A stretch of DNA of 64,000 nt. Origin: Synechococcus sp. CBW1107 (GTDB lineage Bacteria > Cyanobacteriota > Cyanobacteriia > PCC-6307 > Cyanobiaceae). The notes below the pieces were generated by a model. The model searched no databases. It had not been told where the DNA came from and saw only the letters and a list, made by a program, of their open reading frames with translations. The translations under genes were made by a program, and so were the position numbers. The first letter of the stretch is position 1; each line of letters begins with the position of its first letter. Location: the NCBI RefSeq assembly GCF_015841355.1, contig NZ_CP064908.1, forward strand, positions 2,294,001-2,358,000, read 5' to 3'. Positions 38,997-48,842 of this stretch are shown here, one piece after another.

Positions 38997-39631
38997 CAGG
39001 CCAGGCTACGGGCCAGGCCGCTGGCCTGCCATTGCTCGGCAAGGGCGTTGCGATCCAGCCGGGGCAGGGGGGGCAGGCAGGCCAGCACCGACGCCCCGGT
39101 CATGGCCTCCAGGGTGCGGGGGTTGTCGGGGTGGAGCGGGCCGTTGAGCACCAGGCCGAGCAGGGGGATGGCTCTGGTGCGCAGGGCTTCCACCGAGAGC
39201 AGAGTGTGGTTCAGGGTGCCCAGGCCGCTGCGGGCCACCAGCAGCACCGGCAGGTCCCAGCGGCGGATCTGATCGATCTGGAGGCTGTCGAGGCGCAGGG
39301 GCACCAGCAGGCCGCCGGCGGTTTCCACCACCAGCGGACCGCTCACCCGGGGCAGCGCCAGACGCTCCAGCTCGATCGGCCGCTGCTCCAGCTCACCGGC
39401 CCAGTGGGGCGAGACCGGATGGCTGTAGCGGTAGGCCTCCGGCAGGAGGCGCTCGGCAGCTTCAGCGGGGCTGAGCCCGAGCATGGCCGCCACCCTGGCC
39501 GTGTCACCCCCCTCCTCCAGGCCGCACTGCACCGGCTTCCAGTACTGCGCGCCAAGCCCCTGCACCAGCAGGGCGCTCACCACGGTCTTGCCCACATCGG
39601 TGTCGGTGCCGCAGACCACCAGGCGTGTCAT
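38996..39631 (-). CDS. bioD: Dethiobiotin synthetase
   Basis: BioD closes the ureido ring of dethiobiotin from diaminopelargonate, CO2 and ATP. The 211-residue P-loop protein has GTDTDVGKTVVSALL and YWKPVQCG, plus ETAGGLLVPL for the substrate site. The ATG at 39631 overlaps the bioC stop as ATGA. Confidence 0.95.
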   Translation of the reverse strand: MTRLVVCGTDTDVGKTVVSALLVQGLGAQYWKPVQCGLEEGGDTARVAAMLGLSPAEAAERLLPEAYRYSHPVSPHWAGELEQRPIELERLALPRVSGPLVVETAGGLLVPLRLDSLQIDQIRRWDLPVLLVARSGLGTLNHTLLSVEALRTRAIPLLGLVLNGPLHPDNPRTLEAMTGASVLACLPPLPRLDRNALAEQWQASGLARSLA

Positions 39632-40452
39632 CGCTTCAGCTCCGTTGCGGGTTGGTGGCCGATCAGCAGCAGCACCTCCCAGCTGAGGTGCTTGTGGCCG
39701 TCATGGTCGCGGGGCCAGTGGGCCTCCAGCCGCCGCCAGGCCCCCACCCCCAGGGGTGGGGCGGCGGTGCTGCCGGCGCCCACGGCCCCCATGGGCCGCA
39801 GCAGGGCCCGGCCGCTGGGGCCGCGCTGGCTGAAGCGCAGGGTCGTGGCCAACCGCAGCTCCAGACGTGAGGCGGCAACGGCCAGCAGGCGGGACCGCTC
39901 GGGCAGGGCCAGGGCGGTGCAGGGCACGCCGGCGGCGGCGGCCGCCTGGCGCCATTGGGGGAAGCTGCCGGCGGTGGGAACGGCCAGCCCCAGCCAACCG
40001 TCCGGTGCCAGGGCCTCGCACCACTGGCGCAGGCTGGCGGCGGGATCATCCAGCCAGTGCAGCGCGAAGCTCGACACCAGCAGCGCCGCCCCGCCGAGGG
40101 CCGCGGGCAGGCCGTCGTTGAGGTCCCAGAGGAGCTGGGGTGCCGCAGCCAGTGGCGAGGCAGCCCTGGCGCGGCCCTGACGGGCGTCCTGCTCCAGCAG
40201 GGCCGCGCAGGCATCGAGGCGCAGCAGGCTCCAGCCAGGGCGCTGCTGTTCCAGGGCGCCGCCGAGCAGACCGGTGCCGGCCCCCAGATCCGCCATCGGG
40301 CCCTCAGGGAGGGGCAGGTCGCGGCAGTGGCGGGCCAGACGCCAGGCCACGGCCCGCTGCAGGCTGGCGGCGTCGTTGTAGTGGCGGGCACGGCGGCTGA
40401 AGGCCAGTCGCACCCGCTGGGTCATCGAGGGGGCTGGTCGGAGCAGGACCAT
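39628..40452 (-). CDS. bioC: Malonyl-ACP O-methyltransferase BioC
   Basis: BioC methylates malonyl-ACP to start pimelate synthesis. The 274-residue protein has the SAM motif MADLGAGTGLLGGAL, LLRLDACAALL and SSFALHWLDDP, all typical of BioC. The ATG at 40452 shares a base with the bioK stop; an internal ATG at 40425 (protein start MTQRVRLAF) is an alternative. The gene overlaps bioD by 4 bases. Confidence 0.92.
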   Translation of the reverse strand: MVLLRPAPSMTQRVRLAFSRRARHYNDAASLQRAVAWRLARHCRDLPLPEGPMADLGAGTGLLGGALEQQRPGWSLLRLDACAALLEQDARQGRARAASPLAAAPQLLWDLNDGLPAALGGAALLVSSFALHWLDDPAASLRQWCEALAPDGWLGLAVPTAGSFPQWRQAAAAAGVPCTALALPERSRLLAVAASRLELRLATTLRFSQRGPSGRALLRPMGAVGAGSTAAPPLGVGAWRRLEAHWPRDHDGHKHLSWEVLLLIGHQPATELKR

Positions 40453-41150
40453 CAGTGTCCGGCCTCCAGCCAGTTCAGGACCGGCTCCACCAGATCGCTG
40501 CCCAGCAGGCTGTGCCCGGCAGCGGCCAGGGACCAGTGCTCTGCGTCCGGCAGGGCTTTGCTCAGGGCCGCTCGGCTCTCGGGAGCCACGATGCGATCGG
40601 CCCCGGCCTCGACGATCAGGCTTCGGGCACCGCTGGGGAAGGTGGGAGGCACGGCGCTGCACTGCTCCAGCAGGAGCAGATCCTGGCGCAACCGCTCCAC
40701 CCCTTCGGCGGGCATCACCCCGGACGAGGGCCCCGGCGGCAGCAGCTCCACCGACGCGGGAGCGGCGGCCTCCCGCAGGAAGTCGGCGAGCATGGCGGCG
40801 CTGTCGCCGGCCTCCAGGCGCCGGCCCATGCCGCGCAGGGCCTGCCGCCAGCGCCGGCCCCCGGGCCCGGGGGGCACGAAGCCCCCGAAGCTGGCCAGCA
40901 GCACCACGGCCTGCGCCTCCGCCAGCACAGGGGCCGGCAGCAGGTGCAGCCCGAGGGAATGCACGATCACGGCCCTGGGGCCGCCCTGCTCCGGCCACTG
41001 GGGCGTCTGGGGGGGCAGCTGGCCGTAGCCACGTTCTCCGCTCTGCCAGCTCCAGCCACGGCGGGCCGCGGCCTGCTGCCAGGGCCGCCAGGCCCGGCTG
41101 TCGCCGGCCCAGCCATGCATGGCGATCAGCTCCAGGGGACGACGGTTCAT
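40452..41150 (-). CDS. bioK: Pimeloyl-ACP methyl ester esterase, BioK type
   Basis: This 232-residue alpha/beta hydrolase has the nucleophile elbow VIVHSLGLH (Ser with a degenerate GxSxG: H-S-L-G), an Asp in VEAGADRIV and a late His in AAGHSLLGSD. In picocyanobacteria the BioH function of removing the methyl ester from pimeloyl-ACP is carried out by BioK, encoded in the biotin cluster. The position between bioF and bioC fits this. It overlaps both neighbours by 1-4 bases. Confidence 0.88.
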   Translation of the reverse strand: MNRRPLELIAMHGWAGDSRAWRPWQQAAARRGWSWQSGERGYGQLPPQTPQWPEQGGPRAVIVHSLGLHLLPAPVLAEAQAVVLLASFGGFVPPGPGGRRWRQALRGMGRRLEAGDSAAMLADFLREAAAPASVELLPPGPSSGVMPAEGVERLRQDLLLLEQCSAVPPTFPSGARSLIVEAGADRIVAPESRAALSKALPDAEHWSLAAAGHSLLGSDLVEPVLNWLEAGH

Positions 41151-42355
41151 GGGGCGGGGGCGGAGGCTGAGGCGGGGGCGTGAGGCCAGGCGGCCAGGGC
41201 CTGGAGCAGGCGATCGAGGCTGCCGTGGGGCAGGTCGCGGCGCAGCACCAGCCGCAGGCGCGCCGTTCCCGCCGGCACCGTGGGCGGGCGGATCGCGACC
41301 CCCAGCAGGCCGGCCTGCTCCAGATGGCCCTGCAGGTCGAGGGCCAGGGCGTCATCGCCCACGTGCAGCGGCAGGATTGGACCCTCGCCGGGCGGGCGCC
41401 GCCAGCCGGCGTCCTCGAGGCCGTCCCGCCAGCGCCGGGCTCGGCGCATCAGGGCTTCGCCCTGGCCGGGATCAGCCTGGAGCAGCTCCAGGGCCGCCAG
41501 GGCCGCGGCCGCCAGCGGCGGCGCCAGGGCGGTGGTGTAGCGGAAGGCGCCGGAGCTCTGCAGCAGCCAGGGGCCCAGGGGGCCATCGGCGGCGAGGAAG
41601 GCCCCGCCGGCGCCGAAGGCCTTGCCGAAGGTGCCGCTCACCAGGCTCACCCCCGCCAGACCCCAGGCCAGGCCGCGGCCACCGGGGCCCAGCAGCCCGA
41701 GGGCGTGGGCTTCATCCACCAGCAGCAGGGCGCCGAACTCCCTGCAGGTTGCGGCGATGCCGGCCAGGTCGGGGCTGGTGCCCTCCATGCTGAACAGGCT
41801 TTCGCTCACCACCAGCTGACGCCGGTCGGGCTCGCTGCGGGCTCCGCGCTCCAGCAGACGGCGCAGGTCGGAGCGATCGTTGTGACGAAAGCGGCGCAGG
41901 CGGGCGCCGCTGGCCTGGATCCCCACCAGCAGGGAGTGGTGGATCAGCCGGTCGGCGATCACCTCGCTGTGGCGGTCGGCCAGGGCCAGCACCGCGGCCA
42001 GGTTGGCCTGAAAGCCGCTGGGGAAGAGCAGGACCCGCTCGCGCCCCAGCCAGTGGGCGAGGGCTGCCTCGAGCCGGAGATGAGAGGGGCGCGTGCCGCT
42101 CACCAGCCGTGATCCGCCGGAGCCCACCCCTTCGCTCCCGATGGCGGCCATGGCCGCCGCCTTCAGGCTGGGGTGGGCGCTCAGCCCGAGGTAGTCGTTG
42201 CTGGCGAGATCAAGCAGGGGCCTTCGGAGTGGGCCGGCATCGACGGGCAGGAGGGTGGCGGCGGGGCCGGGGCGAAATGTGCGCAGCCTTCGCCGACGCT
42301 GCTCGGGCACCCCCGCGAGGGCCTGCTGAATCGAATCGAGCGGATCACGGGCCAC
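41147..42355 (-). CDS. bioF: 8-amino-7-oxononanoate synthase
   Basis: BioF condenses pimeloyl-ACP (or -CoA) with L-alanine. The 402-residue PLP enzyme has LASNDYLGLSAHP, GSGGSRLVSGT, DEAHALGLLGPGGRG and the PLP lysine in SGTFGKAFGAGG. The GTG at 42355 was chosen as start (protein start MARDPLDSIQ). It is the first gene of the biotin cluster, diverges from the helicase gene and overlaps bioK as ATGA. Confidence 0.94.
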   Translation of the reverse strand: MARDPLDSIQQALAGVPEQRRRRLRTFRPGPAATLLPVDAGPLRRPLLDLASNDYLGLSAHPSLKAAAMAAIGSEGVGSGGSRLVSGTRPSHLRLEAALAHWLGRERVLLFPSGFQANLAAVLALADRHSEVIADRLIHHSLLVGIQASGARLRRFRHNDRSDLRRLLERGARSEPDRRQLVVSESLFSMEGTSPDLAGIAATCREFGALLLVDEAHALGLLGPGGRGLAWGLAGVSLVSGTFGKAFGAGGAFLAADGPLGPWLLQSSGAFRYTTALAPPLAAAALAALELLQADPGQGEALMRRARRWRDGLEDAGWRRPPGEGPILPLHVGDDALALDLQGHLEQAGLLGVAIRPPTVPAGTARLRLVLRRDLPHGSLDRLLQALAAWPHAPASASAPAP

Positions 42356-42412
42356 GCGGAAGGCACCGCCAGGGCAGTTGCACTTCAACCACTCTGCTCG
42401 CTGGGCAGCCCA

Positions 42413-42418
42413 TAAGAT
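42413..42418 (+). promoter_or_regulatory. Candidate -10 element immediately upstream of the helicase gene
   Basis: TAAGAT ends 6 bases before the helicase ATG (42425). If used, transcription would start at or near the start codon and give a leaderless mRNA. The -35 is unclear; TTGCAC at 42378-42383 is too far away. Confidence 0.35.
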
Positions 42419-42424
42419 TGGGTG

Positions 42425-45334
42425 ATGCAAACCGCCGGTTCCAACGCTCCTCCTGATCCGGCGGCGGTTCCAGCGGCGGTTCCAGCATCCTTGGCCGAGA
42501 GCTACAGGCCTGAGGCGGTGAAGGATCTGTCTTTGGGCTCCAGCAAGGATCTGGCTGTGGTCCCCAGTGAGGTGCCCCCCCTCGATCAGCTCTTCCCGTT
42601 CCCCCTCGATCCCTTCCAGCTGGAGGCGATCGACGCCCTCAACCAGGGCCATTCCGTGGTGGTGAGCGCCCCCACCGGCTCCGGCAAAACCCTGGTGGGC
42701 GAGTACGCCATCCACCGGGCCCTGGCCCATGGCCAGAAGGTGTTCTACACCACGCCGCTGAAGGCCCTCTCCAACCAGAAGCTGCGCGATTTCCGCGAGC
42801 AGTTCGGGGCTGATCAGGTGGGGCTGATGACCGGAGACCTGAGCGTGAACCGCGAAGCGCCGATCGTGGTGATGACGACCGAGATCTTCCGCAACATGCT
42901 CTACGCGGAGGTGGACCGGGGAGACGATCCCCTCGCTGATGTGGAGGCGGTGGTGCTCGATGAGTGCCACTACATGAACGACTCCCAGCGGGGCACGGTC
43001 TGGGAGGAATCGATCATCCACTGCCCGCCGCCGGTGCAGCTGGTGGCCCTCTCGGCCACGGTGGCCAACGCCGGGCAGCTCACCGACTGGATCGAGCGGG
43101 TGCATGGCCCCACCACGCTGGTGGTGAGCGACCACCGGCCGGTGCCGCTGGCCTTCAGTTTCTGCAGCGCCAAGGGCCTGCACCCCTTGCTCAACGAGCA
43201 GGGAACGGGTCTGCACCCCAACTGCAAGGTGTGGCGGGCGCCGAAGGGGGAGAGGCGCAAGGGCAGGAGCCCGAAACCGCCCCAGCCGGAGGCGGCGCCA
43301 CTGCCCTTCGTGGTGGCGCAGATGGCCGAGCGCGACATGCTGCCGGCCATCTATTTCATCTTCAGCCGCCGCGCCTGCGACAAGGCGGTGCGCGACCTGG
43401 GCCGCGTCTGTCTGGTGAGCGAGGCGGAGCAGTCCCTGATCGTGGCCCGGCTCGAGGCTTTCGTGGCCGCCACCCCGGAAGCGGTGCGCGAGGGGGGCCA
43501 CGCCGAGGCCCTCACCCGCGGCATCGCCGCCCACCATGCCGGCGTGCTGCCGGCCTGGAAGGAACTGATCGAGGAGCTGTTTCAGCAGGGGCTGGTCAAG
43601 GTGGTCTTCGCCACCGAGACCCTGGCCGCCGGCATCAACATGCCCGCGCGCACCACGGTGATCTCGGCTCTCTCGAAGCGCACCGAGCGGGGTCACCGGC
43701 CGCTGATGGGCAGCGAGTTCCTGCAGATGGCCGGCCGGGCCGGCCGGCGCGGCCTGGATGTGCAGGGCTATGTGGTCACGGTGCAGAGCCGTTTCGAGGG
43801 GGTGCGCGAGGCGGGACAGCTGGCCACCAGTCCAGCCGATCCGCTGGTGAGCCAGTTCACCCCCAGCTACGGCATGGTGCTGAACCTCCTGCAGCGCCAC
43901 GACCTGGCCAAGGCCAAGCAGCTGGTGGAGCGCAGCTTCGGGCGCTACCTGGCCACCCTGGATCTGGTGGAGGACGAATCCAACATCGCCTCCCTGCGCG
44001 CTCAGCTGGCCCAGCTGGCTGGTCCCAACGCAGACATCCCCTGGGACGACTTCGAGGCCTACGAGAAGCAGCGGGAGCGGCTGCGGGAGGAGCGGCGCAT
44101 CCAGCGAATCCTGCAGCAGCAGGCCGAGGAAACCCTGGCCCATGAACTCACCCTGGCCCTGCAGTTCGCCAGTGAGGGCACTCTGGTGAGCCTGAAGGCC
44201 CCCCAGCTGCGGGGCCGGGTGACCCCGGCGGTGATCGTGGCCAAGCAGAAGGGCTCCGGCCAGTTCCCGCTGCTGCTCTGCCTCACCGAGGAGAACGTCT
44301 GGATCCTGGTGCCCTGCCATGGGGTGGTGAGCCTCCATGCCGAGCTGAGCTGCCTGCAGGTGGACTCGATCGCGGCGCCCCACCTGGAGCATGCCGGGGA
44401 GATTCGCCATGGCGATAACGCCAGCGGTGGCCTGGCCCTGGCGGTGGCGTCGATGGCCCGCCGCCATGACATGCACACCCCCCAGTACGACCTGGCGGGG
44501 GAGGTGCGCAGCCAGGCTGAGCTGGTGCAGCGGCTGGAGGAGGAGCTTGAGCAGCATCCCGCCCACCGCTGGGGCGACCGGCGCCAGCTCAAGAAGCAGC
44601 GGCGGCGGATGGAGGAACTGAGCGAGGAGATCGAGGAGCGCCAGAGGCTGCTGCACCACCGCGCCAACCGCCACTGGGACACGTTCCTGGCCCTGATCGA
44701 GATCCTGCGCGCCTTCGGTGCGCTCGCCGGAGCCGATGGTCTGGAGCCCACCGAGGTGGGCCGCACCGTGGCCGCCCTGCGCGGCGACAACGAGCTCTGG
44801 CTGGGTCTGGCCCTGATGAGCGGCCACCTGGATGAACTCAACCCGGCGGAACTGGCGGCGGTGTTCGAGGCGATCAGCACCGAAGTGAACCGCCCCGACC
44901 TCTGGAGCGGTTTTCCGCCGCCGCCGCGGGCGGAGGAGGCCCTGCACGACCTGAGTGGCCTGCGCCGGGAGCTGCTGCGCCACCAGGAGCGGGCCCATGT
45001 GGTGGTGCCGGCCTGGTGGGAGCCCGAGCTGATGGGGCTGGTCCATGCCTGGGCCCGCGGCAGCAGCTGGAACGACGTGATCGCCAACACCTCCCTCGAT
45101 GAAGGCGACGTCGTGCGCATTCTGCGCCGCACCGTCGATCTTCTGTCCCAGGTGCCCTACGCCGAAGCGATCAGCGAGCAGCTGCGGACCACCGCCCGCA
45201 AGGCGCTCCAGGCGATCAACCGCTTTCCGGTGTCGGAATTCCTCGACCTGCGCGCCGAAGCGGTCCCCGTCTCACCGCCGTCCGTTCCTGCCACTCCGGC
45301 CACGGCCCGTCCAGCAGCACCCCAAACGGCCTGA
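42425..45334 (+). CDS. Ski2/Mtr4-like DExH RNA helicase
   Basis: This is a 969-residue superfamily 2 helicase. Motif I APTGSGKTLVGEYAI lies near residue 78, motif II LDECHYMND (DECH) near 178, SAT near 215 and motif VI QMAGRAGRRGLD near 435. A long C-terminal region contains the DSHCT-type domain. Such proteins occur in cyanobacteria and plants (ISE2-like) and remodel RNA for processing or decay. The ATG at 42425 follows a GTG at 42422. It diverges from bioF, and convergent purB follows after 67 bases. Confidence 0.92.
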   Translation: MQTAGSNAPPDPAAVPAAVPASLAESYRPEAVKDLSLGSSKDLAVVPSEVPPLDQLFPFPLDPFQLEAIDALNQGHSVVVSAPTGSGKTLVGEYAIHRALAHGQKVFYTTPLKALSNQKLRDFREQFGADQVGLMTGDLSVNREAPIVVMTTEIFRNMLYAEVDRGDDPLADVEAVVLDECHYMNDSQRGTVWEESIIHCPPPVQLVALSATVANAGQLTDWIERVHGPTTLVVSDHRPVPLAFSFCSAKGLHPLLNEQGTGLHPNCKVWRAPKGERRKGRSPKPPQPEAAPLPFVVAQMAERDMLPAIYFIFSRRACDKAVRDLGRVCLVSEAEQSLIVARLEAFVAATPEAVREGGHAEALTRGIAAHHAGVLPAWKELIEELFQQGLVKVVFATETLAAGINMPARTTVISALSKRTERGHRPLMGSEFLQMAGRAGRRGLDVQGYVVTVQSRFEGVREAGQLATSPADPLVSQFTPSYGMVLNLLQRHDLAKAKQLVERSFGRYLATLDLVEDESNIASLRAQLAQLAGPNADIPWDDFEAYEKQRERLREERRIQRILQQQAEETLAHELTLALQFASEGTLVSLKAPQLRGRVTPAVIVAKQKGSGQFPLLLCLTEENVWILVPCHGVVSLHAELSCLQVDSIAAPHLEHAGEIRHGDNASGGLALAVASMARRHDMHTPQYDLAGEVRSQAELVQRLEEELEQHPAHRWGDRRQLKKQRRRMEELSEEIEERQRLLHHRANRHWDTFLALIEILRAFGALAGADGLEPTEVGRTVAALRGDNELWLGLALMSGHLDELNPAELAAVFEAISTEVNRPDLWSGFPPPPRAEEALHDLSGLRRELLRHQERAHVVVPAWWEPELMGLVHAWARGSSWNDVIANTSLDEGDVVRILRRTVDLLSQVPYAEAISEQLRTTARKALQAINRFPVSEFLDLRAEAVPVSPPSVPATPATARPAAPQTA

Positions 45335-45401
45335 TCAGGGTGCCATTGCGGTGCCATCAGCCATCAGCCGCCAGCACAGCGGGAGTGCAGATCCAGCCGG
45401 T

Positions 45402-46697
45402 TCAGATCCCCAGCCGCTCCCAGATCACCTCCAGCTGGGCGCGGTGCAGGTCGGTGGAGAAGCAGGCGTCGAGCTGGGACGGGTCAAGGCTGGCGACCAC
45501 CACGGGATCGGCGGCCAGGTTGGCGCGGAAGTCGCCCCCGTCGCGGTTCCAGGCGTCGTGGGCGTGGCGCTGCACGATCCGGTAGGCGTCTTCTCTGCTG
45601 AGGCCGCTCTCCACCAGGGCCAGCAGCACCCGCTGGCTGAACACCACCCCGCCGTAGACATTCAGGTTGTGGCTCATGTTCTCGGGATACACTCCGAGAC
45701 CCTTCACCACCTCCGTCATCTCCCGCAGCATGAAGTGCAGGGTGCAGGAACAGTCGGGCAGCATCATCCGCTCCACCGAACTGTGGCTGATGTCGCGCTC
45801 GTGCCAGAGGGCCACATTCTCCAGGGCGGCGATCGTGTAGCTGCGCAGCACCCGTGCCAGACCGCTGATCCGCTCGCTGCGAATGGGGTTGCGCTTGTGG
45901 GGCATCGCCGAGCTGCCCTTCTGCCCCTTGGCGAAGTTCTCCTCCACCTCCAGCACATCGGTGCGCTGCAGATTGCGGATCTCAGTGGAGAACCGCTCCA
46001 GGGAGGTGCCTACCAGCGCCAGGGTCTGCACGTATTCCGCATGGCGGTCACGGCCGATCACCTGGGTGCTGGCGGTGTCGGGCTCCAGCCCCAGGCTGGC
46101 GCAGGTGAGGGCCTCGACCTGGGGGTCGGTGTTGGCGTAGGTGCCCATGGCCCCACTGATCTGACCCACCGCCACCACCTGGGCCAGCCGCTCCAGCCGT
46201 TCCCGGTTGCGCTCCGTTTCGGCGAGCCAGCCCGCCACCTTGAAGCCGAAGGTGATCGGTTCGCCGTGGATCGCATGGGAGCGACCGATCATCACCGTGT
46301 CCTTGTGCTCCGTGGCCAGGGTCCTCAGCGCGGCAGCCAGCTCATCGAGCTCGACCCGCAGCGCCGCCACCGAGGCCTTGAGCTGCAGGGCCAGGCCTGT
46401 GTCGAGCACATCGGAGCTGGTCATGCCCACGTGGATGAAGCGGCCCGCATCGCCCACGTGCTCATTCACGTTGGTGAGGAAGGCGATCACGTCATGGCGG
46501 ACCTCGGCCTCGATCTCCAGGATGCGGGGCACCTCGAAGCGCGCCCGCTCCCGGATCTCAGCCATGGCGTCCTGAGGCACCCGTCCCAGCTGGCAATTGG
46601 CGTCGCAGGCGGCGATCTCCACATCAAGCCAGCTCTGGAATTTGGCCTCTTCGCTCCAGATGCGGCCCATCTCGGGCAGGGTGTAACGCTCGATCAA
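45402..46697 (-). CDS. purB: Adenylosuccinate lyase
   Basis: PurB cleaves SAICAR and adenylosuccinate in purine synthesis. The 431-residue protein has the fumarase-superfamily signature GSSAMPHKRNP, TSSDVLDTGLALQL and the catalytic His in GRSHAIHGEP. The TTG at 46697 gives the family start MIERYTLPEMG, so the non-ATG start is well supported. It diverges from the TlyA-type gene. Confidence 0.97.
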   Translation of the reverse strand: MIERYTLPEMGRIWSEEAKFQSWLDVEIAACDANCQLGRVPQDAMAEIRERARFEVPRILEIEAEVRHDVIAFLTNVNEHVGDAGRFIHVGMTSSDVLDTGLALQLKASVAALRVELDELAAALRTLATEHKDTVMIGRSHAIHGEPITFGFKVAGWLAETERNRERLERLAQVVAVGQISGAMGTYANTDPQVEALTCASLGLEPDTASTQVIGRDRHAEYVQTLALVGTSLERFSTEIRNLQRTDVLEVEENFAKGQKGSSAMPHKRNPIRSERISGLARVLRSYTIAALENVALWHERDISHSSVERMMLPDCSCTLHFMLREMTEVVKGLGVYPENMSHNLNVYGGVVFSQRVLLALVESGLSREDAYRIVQRHAHDAWNRDGGDFRANLAADPVVVASLDPSQLDACFSTDLHRAQLEVIWERLGI

Positions 46698-46754
46698 GGG
46701 CCAGCGCGTGGCAACGTCCTGGTCAATCTATGGGTCGACCCCAACGGGATCCCG

Positions 46755-47576
46755 ATGGCAGGCAAGCAGCGGCTCGATCAGCATCTGGTGTGGCTGGGCC
46801 TGGCAGCAAGCCGTCAGCAGGCGCAGCAGCTGATCCGTGCCGGACGGGTGCGCAGCGGCGACCGGGTGCTCGACAAGCCCGGCCAGGAGGTGGCTCCGGA
46901 TCTGCGGCCCGAGGTGGAGCACCCGCCCCGCTTCGTCTCCCGTGGCGGTGAGAAGCTGGTGGCGGCCCTGGAGGCCTTCCCCCTGCGGGTGCCGGGGCGC
47001 GTCTGCCTCGACGGCGGCATCTCCACCGGTGGCTTCAGCGACTGCCTGCTCCAGCACGGCGCCGAGCGGGTCTACGGCATCGATGTGGGCTACGGCCAGA
47101 CCGCCTGGAGCCTGCGCACCGACCCTCGGGTGGTGCTGAGGGAGCGCACCAACCTGCGCCGCCTCACTCCCGAGCAGCTCTATGGCCCTGAGGATCCCTG
47201 GCCAGACCTGGCGGTCGCCGACGTCTCGTTCATCTCCCTGGCCCTGGTGCTGCCGGCTCTGCGAGCCCTGCTTCAGCCCGGCTGGGCCGAGGCCGTGCTT
47301 CTGGTGAAACCTCAGTTCGAGGTGGGTCGCGAGCGGGTCGGCAAAGGCGGCGTGGTGCGTGACCCTCTCGCCCATGCCGAGGCGATCACGGCGGTGATTG
47401 CCGCCGCGGCCCCGCTTGGCCTCTGGGCCTGGGGCCTGATCGCCTCACCGCTCACGGGTCCCGCCGGCAACCACGAATATCTGCTCTGGCTGCGTTCGGA
47501 TCCTGCACCGGCGGATGCCCTGGTGGCGGACGACTCGATCCGCGCCCTGGTGAGCCGCACCCTCACGGCCGGCTGA
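46755..47576 (+). CDS. tlyA: TlyA family rRNA (cytidine-2'-O)-methyltransferase
   Basis: This 273-residue protein has an N-terminal S4 RNA-binding domain (RLDQHLVWLGLAASRQQAQQ), the signature PRFVSRGGEKL, and the SAM motif VCLDGGISTGGFSDCLL, followed by VADVSFISL and LVKPQFEVG. It is often annotated hemolysin A. Family members 2'-O-methylate 16S and 23S rRNA. The ATG at 46755 was chosen by family N-terminus. Confidence 0.92.
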   Translation: MAGKQRLDQHLVWLGLAASRQQAQQLIRAGRVRSGDRVLDKPGQEVAPDLRPEVEHPPRFVSRGGEKLVAALEAFPLRVPGRVCLDGGISTGGFSDCLLQHGAERVYGIDVGYGQTAWSLRTDPRVVLRERTNLRRLTPEQLYGPEDPWPDLAVADVSFISLALVLPALRALLQPGWAEAVLLVKPQFEVGRERVGKGGVVRDPLAHAEAITAVIAAAAPLGLWAWGLIASPLTGPAGNHEYLLWLRSDPAPADALVADDSIRALVSRTLTAG

Positions 47577-47593
47577 CCACCATCAAGCGGTCC

Positions 47594-47630
47594 GAAAAAA
47601 AAGCCGGAGACCCCAAGGGATCCCCGGCTG
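47594..47630 (-). terminator. Intrinsic terminator downstream of glnB
   Basis: On the minus strand the hairpin formed by AGCCGG and CCGGCT arms (47602-47630) is followed by eight T residues (complement of 47595-47602). It lies about 30 bases after the glnB stop and just after the converging tlyA stop. Confidence 0.9.
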
Positions 47631-47661
47631 GACCGTGCTGAAGCGGTGACTGGTCGCCGAG

Positions 47662-48308
<647 letters not shown>

Positions 48309-48350
48309 CTCCGGCGTAGCTGTTGCTACTCGCCATCCGGCGGGCGAGAG

Positions 48351-48575
48351 TCAGGCCGCCTGCAGATCGCGCTGGGCCTGCTGCCGGCGGTGGTGATAGC
48401 TGTGCCCGCGGTAGTGAAGTTCGAGGCTTTCGTCCACGGGCTGGGGCTCATGCTTCAGCGGCATGCGGTAGTGAACGCCTCGGTACACATGCTCCACCGG
48501 CTCGACGCTGAGGAGCACCTGGTGCTGGTGGGTGTCGTAGGGGACACCCCGGTAGACAAGTTGGTCCTGGGTCAT
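48351..48575 (-). CDS. DUF4278 domain protein with three YRG repeats
   Basis: This 74-residue protein has three copies of a short motif: LVYRGVPYD, HVYRGVHYR and LHYRGHSYH, spaced about 24 residues apart, the hallmark of DUF4278. The family occurs in cyanobacteria and has no known function. The ATG at 48575 was chosen because the longer frame lacks the motif. The divergent interval 48576-48842 to queF holds no gene. Confidence 0.82.
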   Translation of the reverse strand: MTQDQLVYRGVPYDTHQHQVLLSVEPVEHVYRGVHYRMPLKHEPQPVDESLELHYRGHSYHHRRQQAQRDLQAA

Positions 48576-48842
48576 GACTGAAGTCTCGAAGGGATGGAGC
48601 ACACCGTCCCCGCAGGTGCGGTGCCGAGTCGTGGGAAGGAGCGTTGCTTCGCCTGGCGTGGGGCTACTTCCGACAGGAGGGCTGAAGGGCCCTCCCAAAG
48701 ATGTCCAACGTTTTGTCCTTCAGGCCATTTCTAGCGAATCGCACTGTTCAGAGCGAACAAAATCATCCTCTGCTTCAGTATTCTTCATGAAAAGGCCGTT
48801 CCTACGATCGGTTTCCCGTCGTCTCCCGTTCGTTCACCGCTG

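Noticed and set aside
41147-45046. Open frame of 1299 residues on the minus strand
   Set aside because: Only its 3' part (bioF) is real. The rest is antisense to the helicase gene and has no stop codons because of high GC and strong codon bias.
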